Assembly: GCF_016907845.1 (NCBI RefSeq)
Contig: NZ_JAFBCS010000001.1
Span: forward strand, 1,612,001 to 1,676,000
Direction of reading: 5' to 3'
DNA from: Arcanobacterium pluranimalium
GTDB taxonomy: Bacteria > Actinomycetota > Actinomycetes > Actinomycetales > Actinomycetaceae
DNA: 64,000 nt
The notes under the pieces were generated by a model, which had not been told where the DNA came from, did no database searches, and saw only the letters and a list, made by a program, of their open reading frames with translations. Each line of letters opens with the position of its first letter. Positions within the stretch are counted from its first letter, which is position 1. A program made the translations under genes and the position numbers. Below, piece by piece: positions 41,352-50,547 of the stretch.

Positions 41352-42310
41352 TTATCGATATGCTTTCCTCTACTTTGATGCAGCGAGCACTGATTGTTGC
41401 TGTACTTGTGGGTCTGGCTGCCCCAATCGTCGGAACCTATCTCGTGCAACGCAAGCTCACACTGCTTGGCGACGGCATCGGACACGTCGCACTGACCGGC
41501 GTCGCCCTGGGATGGATCGGTGCTGGCGCAGCTCAAGCAGCAAACCGCGACGCTTGGGCTGTACCTGGCGCGATTATGGCTTCGGTGATCGGCGCACTGC
41601 TCATCGAATGGATGCGCAGCAGAGCCAACTCCTCAGGCGATGTGGCTCTCGCTTTGCTTTTCTACGGAGGCATTGCCGGAGGCGTATTGCTCATTGGTAT
41701 TGCCGGCGGTACCACAACAAATCTCAACGGGTATCTTTTCGGGTCAATCTCTACAGTTACGCAACTGGATATGTGGCTCACGGTAGGCTTGACGCTTTTT
41801 ATTATTGCGGTGGGAATTGGCTTGAAACCAGCGCTTTTTACTCTGTGTCACGACGCCGAATTCGCACGTGCCTCAGGACTTCCGGTTGCCTTGCTGTCGG
41901 TTTTGATTTCAGTGACGGCTGCACTCACCGTTTCGGTTGCGATGCGGGTGGTTGGCGCTCTGTTGGTTTCAGCTCTAATGATCGTTCCAGTAGCAATTTC
42001 CCAGATGATCACCCGGTCTTTCCGAGCCACCATGACTATTGCTATGGCTATTGGAGTTACAGTCAGCGTGATTGGACTCACAATCACTTACGTCAAACCG
42101 TGGTCCCCGGGCGCGACGATCATCCTCATCGCCGTCGGACTTTACTTGATAGTAGCTATTATCAGGCCTACAATCGTTTCTGTGCTCCATCAGAACCGCG
42201 TAGCAGAACCTCACCAACTGCTCGATTCTGATGTTGTTGTGGCGCACAAAGAGGCGACGAATTCGCCCTCAGCGTGCCAAAATACAGAACTACTGACCAC
42301 TGGTGAGTGA
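41348..42310 (+). CDS. znuB: Zinc ABC transporter permease
   Basis: This 320-residue member of the ABC-3 permease family has about eight membrane helices. Family words are YLVQRKLTLLGDGIGHVALTGVALG near residue 30 and VAMRVVGALLVSALMIVPVAIS near 200; a polar tail of about 35 residues follows the last helix. It forms the zinc channel with ZnuC. The ATG overlaps the ZnuC stop. Confidence 0.94.
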   Translation: MIIDMLSSTLMQRALIVAVLVGLAAPIVGTYLVQRKLTLLGDGIGHVALTGVALGWIGAGAAQAANRDAWAVPGAIMASVIGALLIEWMRSRANSSGDVALALLFYGGIAGGVLLIGIAGGTTTNLNGYLFGSISTVTQLDMWLTVGLTLFIIAVGIGLKPALFTLCHDAEFARASGLPVALLSVLISVTAALTVSVAMRVVGALLVSALMIVPVAISQMITRSFRATMTIAMAIGVTVSVIGLTITYVKPWSPGATIILIAVGLYLIVAIIRPTIVSVLHQNRVAEPHQLLDSDVVVAHKEATNSPSACQNTELLTTGE

Positions 42311-42374
42311 ATTTGCGCTAATATCCTTCTTAACGAAGAACATTAGGCGTTATCAGTTCTTCATAGGAGGAAAC

Positions 42375-42773
42375 ATGCAGAGAATGACCAAGCAGCGCGC
42401 CGCAATCATGCAGCTGCTACGCTCTCAAAGCAACTTTTTGTCGGCACAAGATCTTCACGATCTACTCCGGCAAAGTGGACACAATATCGGTTTGGCCACT
42501 GTATACCGCAATTTGCAAGCCCTTGCTCAAATTCGTTCTGTTGACGTAGTGCGCCAAGAAGGCTCGGATGTACAGCTCTTCCGCTACTGTTCAGAAGAAA
42601 AGCACCACCATCACCTTGTGTGCCGAACCTGCGGTAAAACAATAGATATTCAAGGTGATGCAGTTGAAAAATGGGCAGCTGCTATCGCCGATGATCACAA
42701 CTTCACAAGCGTCACTCATTCCGTAGAACTCTACGGAGAATGCGCTGCATGCGGCGAAAAAGCAAAAAACTAA
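42375..42773 (+). CDS. zur: Fur-family zinc uptake regulator (Zur)
   Basis: This 132-residue repressor has a winged helix with recognition helix GLATVYRNLQAL near residue 40, the metal-sensing EEKHHHHLVCRTCGK near 75 and a second CAAC pair at the end (structural zinc). Placement directly behind znuA-znuC-znuB identifies it as Zur rather than Fur. ATG 42375 has GGAGG four bases upstream; the frame is open 24 codons earlier. A TTCTT-N4-AAGAA inverted repeat lies around 42327-42340 upstream and may matter for autoregulation. Confidence 0.9.
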   Translation: MQRMTKQRAAIMQLLRSQSNFLSAQDLHDLLRQSGHNIGLATVYRNLQALAQIRSVDVVRQEGSDVQLFRYCSEEKHHHHLVCRTCGKTIDIQGDAVEKWAAAIADDHNFTSVTHSVELYGECAACGEKAKN

Positions 42774-42797
42774 ACGAACTCATAAGGTGAATGTGGT

Positions 42798-43022
42798 ATG
42801 GAAGAATTTCCGGTACGTCTCCCCATCAAACTCGGGCAATTTCTCAAGCTGGCGTCGCTCGCTGAACACGGCGCTGAAGCTCGCAGTTTGATTACTGAGG
42901 GGTACGTATACGTCAATGGTGAGCTGGAAATGCGCCGTACCCATCAACTCTCAGATGGCGATGAAGTGCGAGTTGAAGATAGATTCGGCAATGGCACAGC
43001 TATTCGAGTAGTCAGTGAATAA
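42798..43022 (+). CDS. S4-domain RNA-binding protein (YbcJ/YaaA-like)
   Basis: This 74-residue protein is a single S4 domain: PIKLGQFLKLASLAEHGAEA, then ITEGYVYVNGELEMRRTHQL and a terminal strand DEVRVEDRFG. Such small proteins bind structured RNA; the exact target is unknown. It follows zur by 24 bases and may be co-transcribed. AGGTG precedes the ATG. Confidence 0.9.
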   Translation: MEEFPVRLPIKLGQFLKLASLAEHGAEARSLITEGYVYVNGELEMRRTHQLSDGDEVRVEDRFGNGTAIRVVSE

Positions 43023-43044
43023 TCTTCATTGAAAGATCCTTAGC

Positions 43045-43082
43045 TAGTGGGGGGAAGCATAAAATATGCTTCCCCCCCACTA
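43045..43082. terminator. Convergent hairpin after the S4 gene
   Basis: TAGTGGGGGGAAGCATA and TATGCTTCCCCCCCACTA form a 16-17-base stem with one extra C, around an AAA loop. It probably ends the zinc operon transcript; a second, weaker inverted repeat (43176-43184 with 43201-43209) lies closer to the dnaE stop and may serve dnaE. Confidence 0.65.
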
Positions 43083-43218
43083 TGTGCAATTATGATCAGT
43101 ACGGCTTTGCTACCGGAACACGCCTAACTCGTGCCCGCTTTTTAGCCGTGCCACCAGGGTAAACTGAACCAGTTCAGGGCACTGCCCGAAGCGCGATTTT
43201 AGTGCCCTGTGCGCGAAT

Positions 43219-46200
43219 TTAGTGTCCCATGATACAGTCACGCCCCAGCAATACTTTCAAGTCACCATACAAACTTGGGCTCGCAGACACACTATACCGC
43301 GCATCAAGCTGCACAATCGTCGTCTTTTTGGCCTGTTTGATATGCATTCTCACCGGTGCAGTACCCGGATACTGCGCAAGTAATTGTTTGAAACGCTCCA
43401 TCAACTCGGATGTGCACATCCGTTCGGCAATATGAATATCGATCGGCAAATCGGCATCGATATCAGTTGGAGGCATACTCATTTCACGAGCGTTAAGCGA
43501 AATTGCACCATCACGAATCGAGACGCGCGCCGTCACCGACACCACCGAGTCTTGCAAAAGCATTGATGAAACAGTTTGGTACGTCGCGGGGAAGAAATTC
43601 ACTTCCACTGATCCGGTAAGGTCTTCCACGATTGCCGTTGCCCACGCTTTGCCATTCTTCTTCGAAATGCGCGTCTGTACCGAGCTGATAATGCCCGCTA
43701 CCACCACGGATGCGCCATCACTTAAAGACTCATTATCCAACAGCTCAACAACTGTGGTATCAGAGTTGCGATTCAAGAATGGTTCCAAACCAGACAATGG
43801 GTGATCTGAAACATAAAGTCCGAGCATATCGCGTTCAAAATTGAGTTTTTGTTTCTTATCCCATTCTGGAATATCTGGTACCGACACCTCGAAGCCAGAA
43901 GAATTATCTGCGCCTAAGTCGCCAAAGAGGTCAAACTGTCCTGCGGCCTCATTGCGTTTGACGGAAACGACCGAGTCAACTGCTTCTTCAATAATTCCCA
44001 GTAGTGAACGCCGCGTGTAGCCCATGCTGTCAAAAGCACCCGCTTTAATCAGACATTCCAAAGCCCGCTTATTACATACCTGAAGTGGAACTTTATCCAA
44101 GAAATCTTGGAAAGATGTGAATGCGCCCTTTTCTTCGCGCGCCGAAATGATTCCATCGACGACGTTCGAACCCACGTTTCGCACCGCAGACAGTCCCACG
44201 CGGATTTCCTCACCAACAGCCCAGTAATCTGCCCGCGATTCGTTGACGTCTGGAACGAGAACTGCGATCCCCATTCGACGACATTCAGCCAAATAAGTGG
44301 CCACTTTATCTTTCTTACCAGTATTGGAAGTGAGCAGAGCAGCCATAAATTCTGCCGGGAAATGCGCCTTCAAAAATGCCGTTTGATACGAGACCAAAGC
44401 GTAGGCTTCAGAATGCGATTTATTAAAGGCATAGGACGAGAATGGAACGAGGATTTCCCACAGAGTATCGATAGACTGTTGCGAATAACCGTTGGCACGC
44501 ATACCCGCCGAAAATCCCTCGAACTGTTGCTGCAGAACTTCTGCTTTCTTCTTACCCATAGCTTTACGCAAAATATCTGCTTGTCCGAGCGTAAAGCCAG
44601 CAAGTTTTTGAGCAATACGCATAACTTGCTCTTGGTAAACGATCAATCCATGAGTCTGTCCAAGAATCTCCTCAAGTGATTCTTCAAGTTCGGGATGAAT
44701 CGGAGTTTTATTCTGCAATCCGTTCTTGCGCAAGGCGTAGTTAATATGGGAGTTCGCTCCCATTGGTCCAGGTCGATAAAGTGCAGAAACAGCAGAAATA
44801 TCGGCAAAATTGTCCATTTTCATCTGCTTGAGCAGGCTGCGCATGCCGCCACCATCAAGCTGGAAAATTCCGAGCGTTTCAGCTCGTGCTAGCAACTCAT
44901 AGGTCTTTTTATCGTCGAGCTCAATTTCGTCGATATTAGGTGGATTCTTATCGTTTTCTGCAGCGTTACGCAAAGCGTCGTTGATCATCGTGAGGTTAGA
45001 AAGCCCCAAGAAATCCATCTTGATCAAACCCAGCTCTTCGCATTGCGGATATTCGAACTGAGTAAGAATGGCACCATCCTTGGCGTTCTTCATAATTGGG
45101 ATGACATCCGTGAGCGGAGCCGAGGACATAATCACCGCACAGGCGTGCATGCCTGTTTGCCGCACCAAGCCTTCCAATCCCAATGCCAAATCAAAGACTT
45201 TTTTCGCATCAGGATCGTTATCCACCACAGCGCGAAACTCACTAGCTTCGGCAAAGCGTGGATGTTCCTTGTTGTAGATCTGATTGACTGGAATATCCTT
45301 ACCCATCACCGAGGGCGGCATGGCTTTAGTGAGTCGATCGCCCATCTCAAAAGGATAGCCGAGTACGCGCGCTGAATCTTTAAGCGCTTGTTTCGACTTG
45401 ATAGTACCGAACGTAACTACCTGGGAGACTTTGTCTTTGCCATATTTCTTCTCGACGTATTCAATCACTTCCCCACGACGACGGTCGTCAAAGTCGATAT
45501 CAAGATCAGGCATTGAAACGCGTTCTGGGTTCAAGAATCTCTCGAAGAGCAGATCGTGGCGAATCGGATCAAGTTGGGTAATACCAAGTGCATAAGCAAC
45601 CATAGAGCCTGCACCAGAACCACGGCCAGGGCCTACGCGAATTCCTTCATTCCGCGCCCACTTAATATAGTCCGAAACCACTAAGAAGTAGCCTGGGAAT
45701 CCCATATTGACGATAACTTCTACCTCATAATTTGCACGTTGGCGCACGTGATCCGGTATCGTCTCGCCAAAGCGTTCATGCAGGCCATTTTCAACTTCTC
45801 GTATAAACCACGATGTTTCGTCTTCACCAGGTGGCACAGGGAACTTCGGCATATAGTTCGCACCGTCCGCAGTAGTTTCAAAATTGACGTTGCACCGCTC
45901 GGCGATGAGCAAAGTATTGGAGCAAGCCTGCGGAATATCAGCAAATAATTGCTGCATCTCTTGGGTAGAACGCAGATAGTAGCCTTCGCCGTCGAAACGA
46001 AAACGATCCGGATCCATCAAAGTTGAACCAGAGTTGATACACAACATCGCATCTTGAATCTTGGCATCGGATTTCTTCACATAGTGTGAATCATTCGTCG
46101 CAATAATTGGTGCGCCAATTTGATGAGCAAGTGCAATGAGCTCCTTTTGTACTTTTCGCTCAATTTCGATGCCGTGATCCATCACTTCAACGAAAAAATT

Positions 46201-46758
46201 CTCTTTCCCAAAAATATCTTGAAGCTCGCCTGCAGCCCGAAGCGCCTCATCGTATTGCCCCAACCGCAGGCGCGTTTGCACTTCACCCGACGGACACCCT
46301 GCGGTACCGATCAACCCCTCATGATAAGTCTCTAAAAGATCCCGATCCATGCGCGGCCATTTGCCCATCTGCCCTTCTAAGGAGGCTAAAGACCCCATCC
46401 TAAACAGATTGTGCATACCAGTGTTGTTTTCACTGAGCAAAGTCATGTGCGTATACGCACCACGCGCTGAAACGTCGTCTGCAGATTGCGCAGGCGTACC
46501 CCATTTCACTCGGGTGGTATCAAACCTAGAAGTGCCTGGCGTCATATATGCTTCGATGCCAATAATCGGCTTCACACCAGCTTGTTTCGCGGCTTTCCAA
46601 AATTCAAAAGCTCCAAAAAGATAGCCATGATCGGTGATCGCCACCGCAGACTGCTCCTGCGCCACGACCTCATTAACTAGCTTGCTGATTTTGGCCGCGC
46701 CGTCAAGCATTGAATAATCGGTGTGAACGTGAAGATGAGCAAAATCTTGTTGAGCCAT
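43219..46758 (-). CDS. dnaE: DNA polymerase III alpha subunit
   Basis: This 1179-residue replicative polymerase has an N-terminal PHP domain (FAHLHVHTDYSMLDGAAKI), the polymerase active site PDLDIDFDDRRR near residue 410, the fingers, a helix-hairpin-helix region (LSAVRNVGSNVVDGI near 805) and an OB fold near 990 (VVVAGIISSVQTRISK). Start choice: TAAACT lies six bases before ATG 46758, matching the leaderless pattern of this genome, whereas GTG 46764 would begin right at the box. It reads away from the rluD/GNAT pair. Confidence 0.97.
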   Translation of the reverse strand: MAQQDFAHLHVHTDYSMLDGAAKISKLVNEVVAQEQSAVAITDHGYLFGAFEFWKAAKQAGVKPIIGIEAYMTPGTSRFDTTRVKWGTPAQSADDVSARGAYTHMTLLSENNTGMHNLFRMGSLASLEGQMGKWPRMDRDLLETYHEGLIGTAGCPSGEVQTRLRLGQYDEALRAAGELQDIFGKENFFVEVMDHGIEIERKVQKELIALAHQIGAPIIATNDSHYVKKSDAKIQDAMLCINSGSTLMDPDRFRFDGEGYYLRSTQEMQQLFADIPQACSNTLLIAERCNVNFETTADGANYMPKFPVPPGEDETSWFIREVENGLHERFGETIPDHVRQRANYEVEVIVNMGFPGYFLVVSDYIKWARNEGIRVGPGRGSGAGSMVAYALGITQLDPIRHDLLFERFLNPERVSMPDLDIDFDDRRRGEVIEYVEKKYGKDKVSQVVTFGTIKSKQALKDSARVLGYPFEMGDRLTKAMPPSVMGKDIPVNQIYNKEHPRFAEASEFRAVVDNDPDAKKVFDLALGLEGLVRQTGMHACAVIMSSAPLTDVIPIMKNAKDGAILTQFEYPQCEELGLIKMDFLGLSNLTMINDALRNAAENDKNPPNIDEIELDDKKTYELLARAETLGIFQLDGGGMRSLLKQMKMDNFADISAVSALYRPGPMGANSHINYALRKNGLQNKTPIHPELEESLEEILGQTHGLIVYQEQVMRIAQKLAGFTLGQADILRKAMGKKKAEVLQQQFEGFSAGMRANGYSQQSIDTLWEILVPFSSYAFNKSHSEAYALVSYQTAFLKAHFPAEFMAALLTSNTGKKDKVATYLAECRRMGIAVLVPDVNESRADYWAVGEEIRVGLSAVRNVGSNVVDGIISAREEKGAFTSFQDFLDKVPLQVCNKRALECLIKAGAFDSMGYTRRSLLGIIEEAVDSVVSVKRNEAAGQFDLFGDLGADNSSGFEVSVPDIPEWDKKQKLNFERDMLGLYVSDHPLSGLEPFLNRNSDTTVVELLDNESLSDGASVVVAGIISSVQTRISKKNGKAWATAIVEDLTGSVEVNFFPATYQTVSSMLLQDSVVSVTARVSIRDGAISLNAREMSMPPTDIDADLPIDIHIAERMCTSELMERFKQLLAQYPGTAPVRMHIKQAKKTTIVQLDARYSVSASPSLYGDLKVLLGRDCIMGH

Positions 46759-46764
46759 AGTCAC

Positions 46765-46770
46765 AGTTTA
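46765..46770 (-). promoter_or_regulatory. Leaderless -10 box of dnaE
   Basis: TAAACT on the minus strand is followed by GTGACT and then ATG 46758. The six-base distance supports a leaderless dnaE mRNA and the downstream start. Confidence 0.5.
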
Positions 46771-46835
46771 CAGAGCTTGCGTCCGGCAGTGGACATTCAA
46801 ATCAGCTCAAGCTCTATTTCACGCTAAAAACTACC

Positions 46836-47315
46836 TCAATGAATTGCGTCACGATCGCGCACATCGATTTCACAGGCCATATCTCTATGCTCAATTTGGG
46901 CATCGAGATAAATACGATCATCGACATTGGCGTATCCAAGCGCTTCATAAAAAGGAACCGCCTGCAACTGTGCCGAGAGCACGCAACGCACGCGAGCGCC
47001 GTCTACAGAAAATCGCTGCGCTGCCACTCGATGCGCAGCCTCCATAAGGATTCTGCCCCACCCGCGCCCACGGCCAATAGCGCGAACCGCAACCCGTCCA
47101 ATATGCACAAGACCTGCACCATCAGGCAAAATCCGCGCAGTTCCCAGATCGATATCGCCATCGCACATGAGGATATGCACAGTCGTAGGATCGCGATCTA
47201 AAGCGTCAAGCTCCTCAGCCAAAGGCACCTTTTGCTCTTGAACAAACACTTCCTTGCGAATCGCAAAACAACGCTGCAATTCTTCTTCAGTTTGCACCTC
47301 ACGCACGGAAATCAT
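46836..47315 (-). CDS. GNAT-family N-acetyltransferase
   Basis: This 159-residue protein has an N-terminal CFAIRKEVFVQEQKVPLAEELD of the YjcF/ElaA-like subgroup, the acetyl-CoA loop VRAIGRGRGWGRILM (R/QxxGxG/A) and PFYEALGY near residue 128. It would transfer acetyl to an amine of unknown identity. The ATG overlaps the rluD stop as TGATG, so the two are coupled. Confidence 0.88.
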   Translation of the reverse strand: MISVREVQTEEELQRCFAIRKEVFVQEQKVPLAEELDALDRDPTTVHILMCDGDIDLGTARILPDGAGLVHIGRVAVRAIGRGRGWGRILMEAAHRVAAQRFSVDGARVRCVLSAQLQAVPFYEALGYANVDDRIYLDAQIEHRDMACEIDVRDRDAIH

Positions 47316-48244
47316 CACATCACGCCCTGACGCATAAGCTCGAGAGCATGGTGCAAATCGGCAGGATATGGCGAATGGAATTCCACATATTCGTTCGTGC
47401 GCGGATGATCAAAACCGAGCTTAACAGCATGTAGCCATTGGCGTTCTAGTCCAAGTTTTGCCGAGAGCACCGGATCTGCGCCGTACATATCGTCGCCGAC
47501 GCACGGATGGCGAGTTGCTGCCATATGCACGCGGATTTGATGGGTACGTCCCGTTTCGAGGTGGACTTCGAGCAAAGTGCCGCCAGACATCGCTTCGAGA
47601 GTGTCATAGTGCGTCACAGCAAATTTACCGTCCTGGCGCACACCCATTTTCCATTGGTGGCGATAATCGCGGCCAATTGGTGCCTCGATCGTACCGACCG
47701 TCGGTTCTGGATGACCTTGCACCAAAGCGTGATAGATCTTCGTTACAGTGCGGTCACGAAAAGCTCGTTTCAACAGTGTATAAGCGAGTTCCGACTTCGC
47801 AACGACCATGGCGCCAGTGGTACCGACGTCGAGCCGATGCACGATTCCCTTGCGCTCTGGTGGACCAGACGTGGTCAAACGCACTCCCATAGCCAAAAGC
47901 GCACCAAGCACATCCGGACCTTCGAAATTCAAAGATGCGTGTGCCGCTACCCCAACGGGTTTATCGACCACGATGATATCGTCGTCTTCAAACAAAGTAT
48001 TCATCCCTGGCACCGGGGTGGGCACAGGCTCCAAGGAGGGTGGCGCAGGAATATCAACCTCAATCACCATGCCCTCAAGAATCTTAAAAGAGCCTTTAGC
48101 TGTGGTAATGCCGTCTACCCAAACTTTCCCATCCAAAATAAGATCGAGACATTTTGCCCGCGAAATACCTGTAAAGCGCGAAAGCGCAGCGTCGAGGCGT
48201 TCTCCACTAAATTCTGGGAACACAGGATAGGTTTTAAGACTCAC
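47315..48244 (-). CDS. rluD: RluA-family 23S rRNA pseudouridine synthase (RluD-like)
   Basis: This 309-residue enzyme has an N-terminal S4 RNA-binding domain (ERLDAALSRFTGISRAKCLD) and a catalytic domain with the active aspartate in VHRLDVGTTGAMVVAK near residue 138 and ETGRTHQIRVHMAATRHP near 220. RluD-type enzymes modify helix 69 of 23S rRNA. In actinobacteria it follows lspA, as here. GTG start with GAGG seven bases upstream. Confidence 0.94.
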   Translation of the reverse strand: MSLKTYPVFPEFSGERLDAALSRFTGISRAKCLDLILDGKVWVDGITTAKGSFKILEGMVIEVDIPAPPSLEPVPTPVPGMNTLFEDDDIIVVDKPVGVAAHASLNFEGPDVLGALLAMGVRLTTSGPPERKGIVHRLDVGTTGAMVVAKSELAYTLLKRAFRDRTVTKIYHALVQGHPEPTVGTIEAPIGRDYRHQWKMGVRQDGKFAVTHYDTLEAMSGGTLLEVHLETGRTHQIRVHMAATRHPCVGDDMYGADPVLSAKLGLERQWLHAVKLGFDHPRTNEYVEFHSPYPADLHHALELMRQGVM

Positions 48245-48294
48245 AGTTTTTCCTCAGTATTGACGACGGCGAAATAGTTAACGACGACGGCGAA

Positions 48295-48810
48295 TCAGTT
48301 TCGCTCACGGCTTTGATCGCGATCGGGAATGCTTTGGATTGGATCAATAGCCTCAATCGCGATAAAGGCAATGACGCCACACACGAGCGCAATATCAGCG
48401 ATATTTCCGATAAACCAGTTGTTGTAGTTGATGAAGTCCACAACGTGTCCCCGCCCAAATGCGGGTTCGCGAATTAATCGATCGATAAGGTTGCCAACTG
48501 CACCAGCCCAGATCGAACTCAAAATAATCACTTGGCTGCGACGGGGAAACTTTCGCAAAATGAAAGGCATCGCCAGCGCAACAAGCGCCGCAAAGAGGGT
48601 GAACACCCAGGTAGCACCATTACCTAAAGAAAAAGCAGCTCCAGAATTGTACGTGAGTTTCAACGAGAGCCACGATCCAAGAATCTTGATCTCACGCCCA
48701 TCGGCGAGTTGATCAACAGCCCAAATCTTCGATATCTGATCTAGCACCACGATCACTGCAAATACGAGCAGCGGTAATACCCAAAAGCTAATGCGTTTCT
48801 TCACCCTCAT
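48295..48810 (-). CDS. lspA: Lipoprotein signal peptidase II
   Basis: This 171-residue protein has four membrane helices and cleaves lipoprotein signal peptides before the lipid-modified cysteine. Conserved blocks are LDQISKIWA, TYNSGAAFSLG, and the aspartate motifs GAVGNLIDRL and GNIADIAL, the last two supplying the catalytic pair. The first start is ATG 48810, but a TAGGCT box lies six bases before GTG 48804, so a leaderless start two codons later is possible. Confidence 0.95.
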   Translation of the reverse strand: MRVKKRISFWVLPLLVFAVIVVLDQISKIWAVDQLADGREIKILGSWLSLKLTYNSGAAFSLGNGATWVFTLFAALVALAMPFILRKFPRRSQVIILSSIWAGAVGNLIDRLIREPAFGRGHVVDFINYNNWFIGNIADIALVCGVIAFIAIEAIDPIQSIPDRDQSRERN

Positions 48811-48816
48811 AGCCTA
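48811..48816 (-). promoter_or_regulatory. Candidate -10 box of lspA
   Basis: TAGGCT on the minus strand abuts ATG 48810 and stands six bases before GTG 48804. It lies directly behind the divIVA terminator, so lspA-rluD-GNAT likely start here as a separate unit. Confidence 0.35.
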
Positions 48817-48826
48817 CCAACAAAAA

Positions 48827-48850
48827 GGAGGGCATCTCACGATGCCCTCC
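48827..48850 (-). terminator. divIVA terminator
   Basis: A perfect 10-base stem GGAGGGCATC/GATGCCCTCC with a 4-base loop is followed on the minus strand by TTTTTG. It lies 17 bases after the divIVA stop. Confidence 0.88.
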
Positions 48851-48866
48851 CCTTCACGTGTTGTTA

Positions 48867-49463
48867 TCAGATTTGACCACTTTGGCCAGAACCGTTGTTC
48901 TCAACATTACTGAGGAGCGACTCAAGGTAGCTCTTTAAACGAGTGCGGTAGTCACGCTCAAATTCACGCAACTCTGAAATCTTGCGTTCAAGCAATGAGC
49001 GCTCTTCTTCGAGCTTCGTAAGCGTGCGGTTGTAGTTGTCCTCGGCATCGGTGATGATGCGAGTACGCTCAGCCTCTGCCTCAGAAATAATACGCTCGGA
49101 CTCTGCCTTACCGTTGGCTACATACTCATCGTGGAGACGCTGAGCAAGTGAAAGCACGCCGGTTGCGGTTGCCGCTTCATCAGTTACAGGCTGCGCGAAG
49201 GACGCAGTAGAGTCTGCCTGGGTAGGCTGTGGCTCCGCCTGCTGAGGCGTTGCCATACCAGCAGCGGTTTCGAGCTCGGTAACACGAGCCTGTGCCGACT
49301 TCAGTTGTGCCTCAAGTTCTGCCTTTTCCTTGGTCAGTTGAGCGATAGTCTCAGCAACTTCGTCTAGGAAAAAATCGACTTCATCCTGATCGTAGCCATC
49401 TTCAACGCGCTTGGGTTCTTTGAAGCGCATGTTGACGACATCGTTTTCCGTCAGCATTGCCAT
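48867..49463 (-). CDS. divIVA: DivIVA/Wag31 polar growth and division protein
   Basis: This 198-residue coiled-coil protein has the N-terminal membrane-curvature domain (LTENDVVNMRFKEPKRVEDG then YDQDEVDFFLDEV), a Gln/Pro/Ala-rich linker (residues about 70-95) and a long second coiled coil (about 100-185). Wag31 marks poles and septa and directs wall growth in actinobacteria. It is the last gene of the division cluster and carries its own terminator; GAGGT seven bases before the ATG. Confidence 0.95.
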   Translation of the reverse strand: MAMLTENDVVNMRFKEPKRVEDGYDQDEVDFFLDEVAETIAQLTKEKAELEAQLKSAQARVTELETAAGMATPQQAEPQPTQADSTASFAQPVTDEAATATGVLSLAQRLHDEYVANGKAESERIISEAEAERTRIITDAEDNYNRTLTKLEEERSLLERKISELREFERDYRTRLKSYLESLLSNVENNGSGQSGQI

Positions 49464-49502
49464 GTTTGTACCTCGTGTCTAAGTATTTGTTTATCAGCAA
49501 AT

Positions 49503-49508
49503 ATTGTA
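49503..49508 (-). promoter_or_regulatory. Candidate -10 box of divIVA
   Basis: TACAAT on the minus strand lies about 40 bases before the divIVA ATG in a 211-bp AT-rich gap after yggT. No strong -35 partner was seen. Nothing else was recognised in this gap. Confidence 0.35.
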
Positions 49509-49674
49509 TTCCATTTGTTTCCACGAATGTGAAAATTTACTCGAAATGCCTATTTGCTCTTTTTCAAAGTTACAGGTATTTCTTATCACATTCCAACAGA
49601 ACGCTGCCATTAAATCGCAAAATAATTTAATTCTCTATTATCAGATATTGGTAAAACTGTTGAATTCACGCCAA

Positions 49675-49980
49675 TTACAGTAAAAGCAAAACTGCAATTC
49701 TGGTGATGAGGAACATAAGAAGTTTAATCGAAAAATACAGGACTAAGAATCCAATGTCTATCGCAATGCCACCAAACCGTAGCGGCGGAACATAGCGACC
49801 AATGTATCGCAGTGGCGGATCAGTTAGTCGGTAAATCCAATTCGCCACCACGAGCAAAACGCCTTGCGGCTGCCAATCTCGCGCAAAGATTTGGGCAAAA
49901 TCCAAAATAACTCGCCCAATCAAGATGAGAATATAAGCTTCACAAGCCCAATAAAGAAAATTCAAAATTGTTGTGATCAC
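49675..49980 (-). CDS. YggT family membrane protein
   Basis: This 101-residue protein has two hydrophobic regions (residues about 5-28 and 72-98) separated by the family loop NWIYRLTDPPLRYIGRYVPP. YggT proteins are found between sepF and divIVA in Gram-positive division clusters and may help assemble wall or transport factors; the mechanism is unknown. GTG start, 12 bases after the sepF stop. Confidence 0.92.
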   Translation of the reverse strand: MITTILNFLYWACEAYILILIGRVILDFAQIFARDWQPQGVLLVVANWIYRLTDPPLRYIGRYVPPLRFGGIAIDIGFLVLYFSIKLLMFLITRIAVLLLL

Positions 49981-49992
49981 TTGTTAAAATCC

Positions 49993-50412
49993 TCAGCGGG
50001 CAAAGTCATGTTCTGTTTCAGATCCGCGCGAATCGATACTTACCGAATGTGGGGTAAGTAGGAATACGTCGTCTGAAATACGAGAGAACACACCCTCCAA
50101 GCCAAAGCAAAGGCCGAGCGCAAAATCGACGATACGGGCACGCTCGCCATCTGCAGCTTCACTGAGGTTCAAAATCACAGGCAAGCCGTTGCGGAACTCT
50201 ACAGCGAAATCTTTGATGTCTTTGTAGGACGACACCCACACCGTAACGATCCTTGCAATATCAACATTGGCAACCGAACGGATAGGCGTAACCTGCGCGT
50301 CGTCAGACTCGAAGTATTCCTCATCTGCGTAGTCAACAAAATCGCCGTCTTCGTAGCCAAAATCTTCATCGCCCACTGCGGCCTTTTGGTTGATCCGATC
50401 TAGAAAACCCAT
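49993..50412 (-). CDS. sepF: Cell division protein SepF
   Basis: This 139-residue protein has an N-terminal amphipathic membrane-binding helix (MGFLDRINQKA), a long acidic linker rich in Tyr/Glu/Asp (residues about 15-40) and the C-terminal DUF552 domain with DFAVEFRNGLPVILNLSEA and RIVDFALGLCFGLEGVFSRI. SepF anchors FtsZ to the membrane, the essential anchor where FtsA is absent. GGAG precedes the ATG. Confidence 0.95.
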   Translation of the reverse strand: MGFLDRINQKAAVGDEDFGYEDGDFVDYADEEYFESDDAQVTPIRSVANVDIARIVTVWVSSYKDIKDFAVEFRNGLPVILNLSEAADGERARIVDFALGLCFGLEGVFSRISDDVFLLTPHSVSIDSRGSETEHDFAR

Positions 50413-50547
50413 GTTCTCTCCTTAATAAAGCATGCTGATACAAAACTATAAAAGATGAATCTGAAAGGGAAGATCTCAGCCGGTGTGTCTGCAAACTCCC
50501 CTATTTTAGTCTCTTCTCGCAACCGTCTTTCAATCGTCTCGCAACCA

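Noticed and set aside
47507-48277. 256-codon open frame opposite rluD
   Set aside because: No family motifs; the minus strand carries the S4 domain and the HRLD active site.
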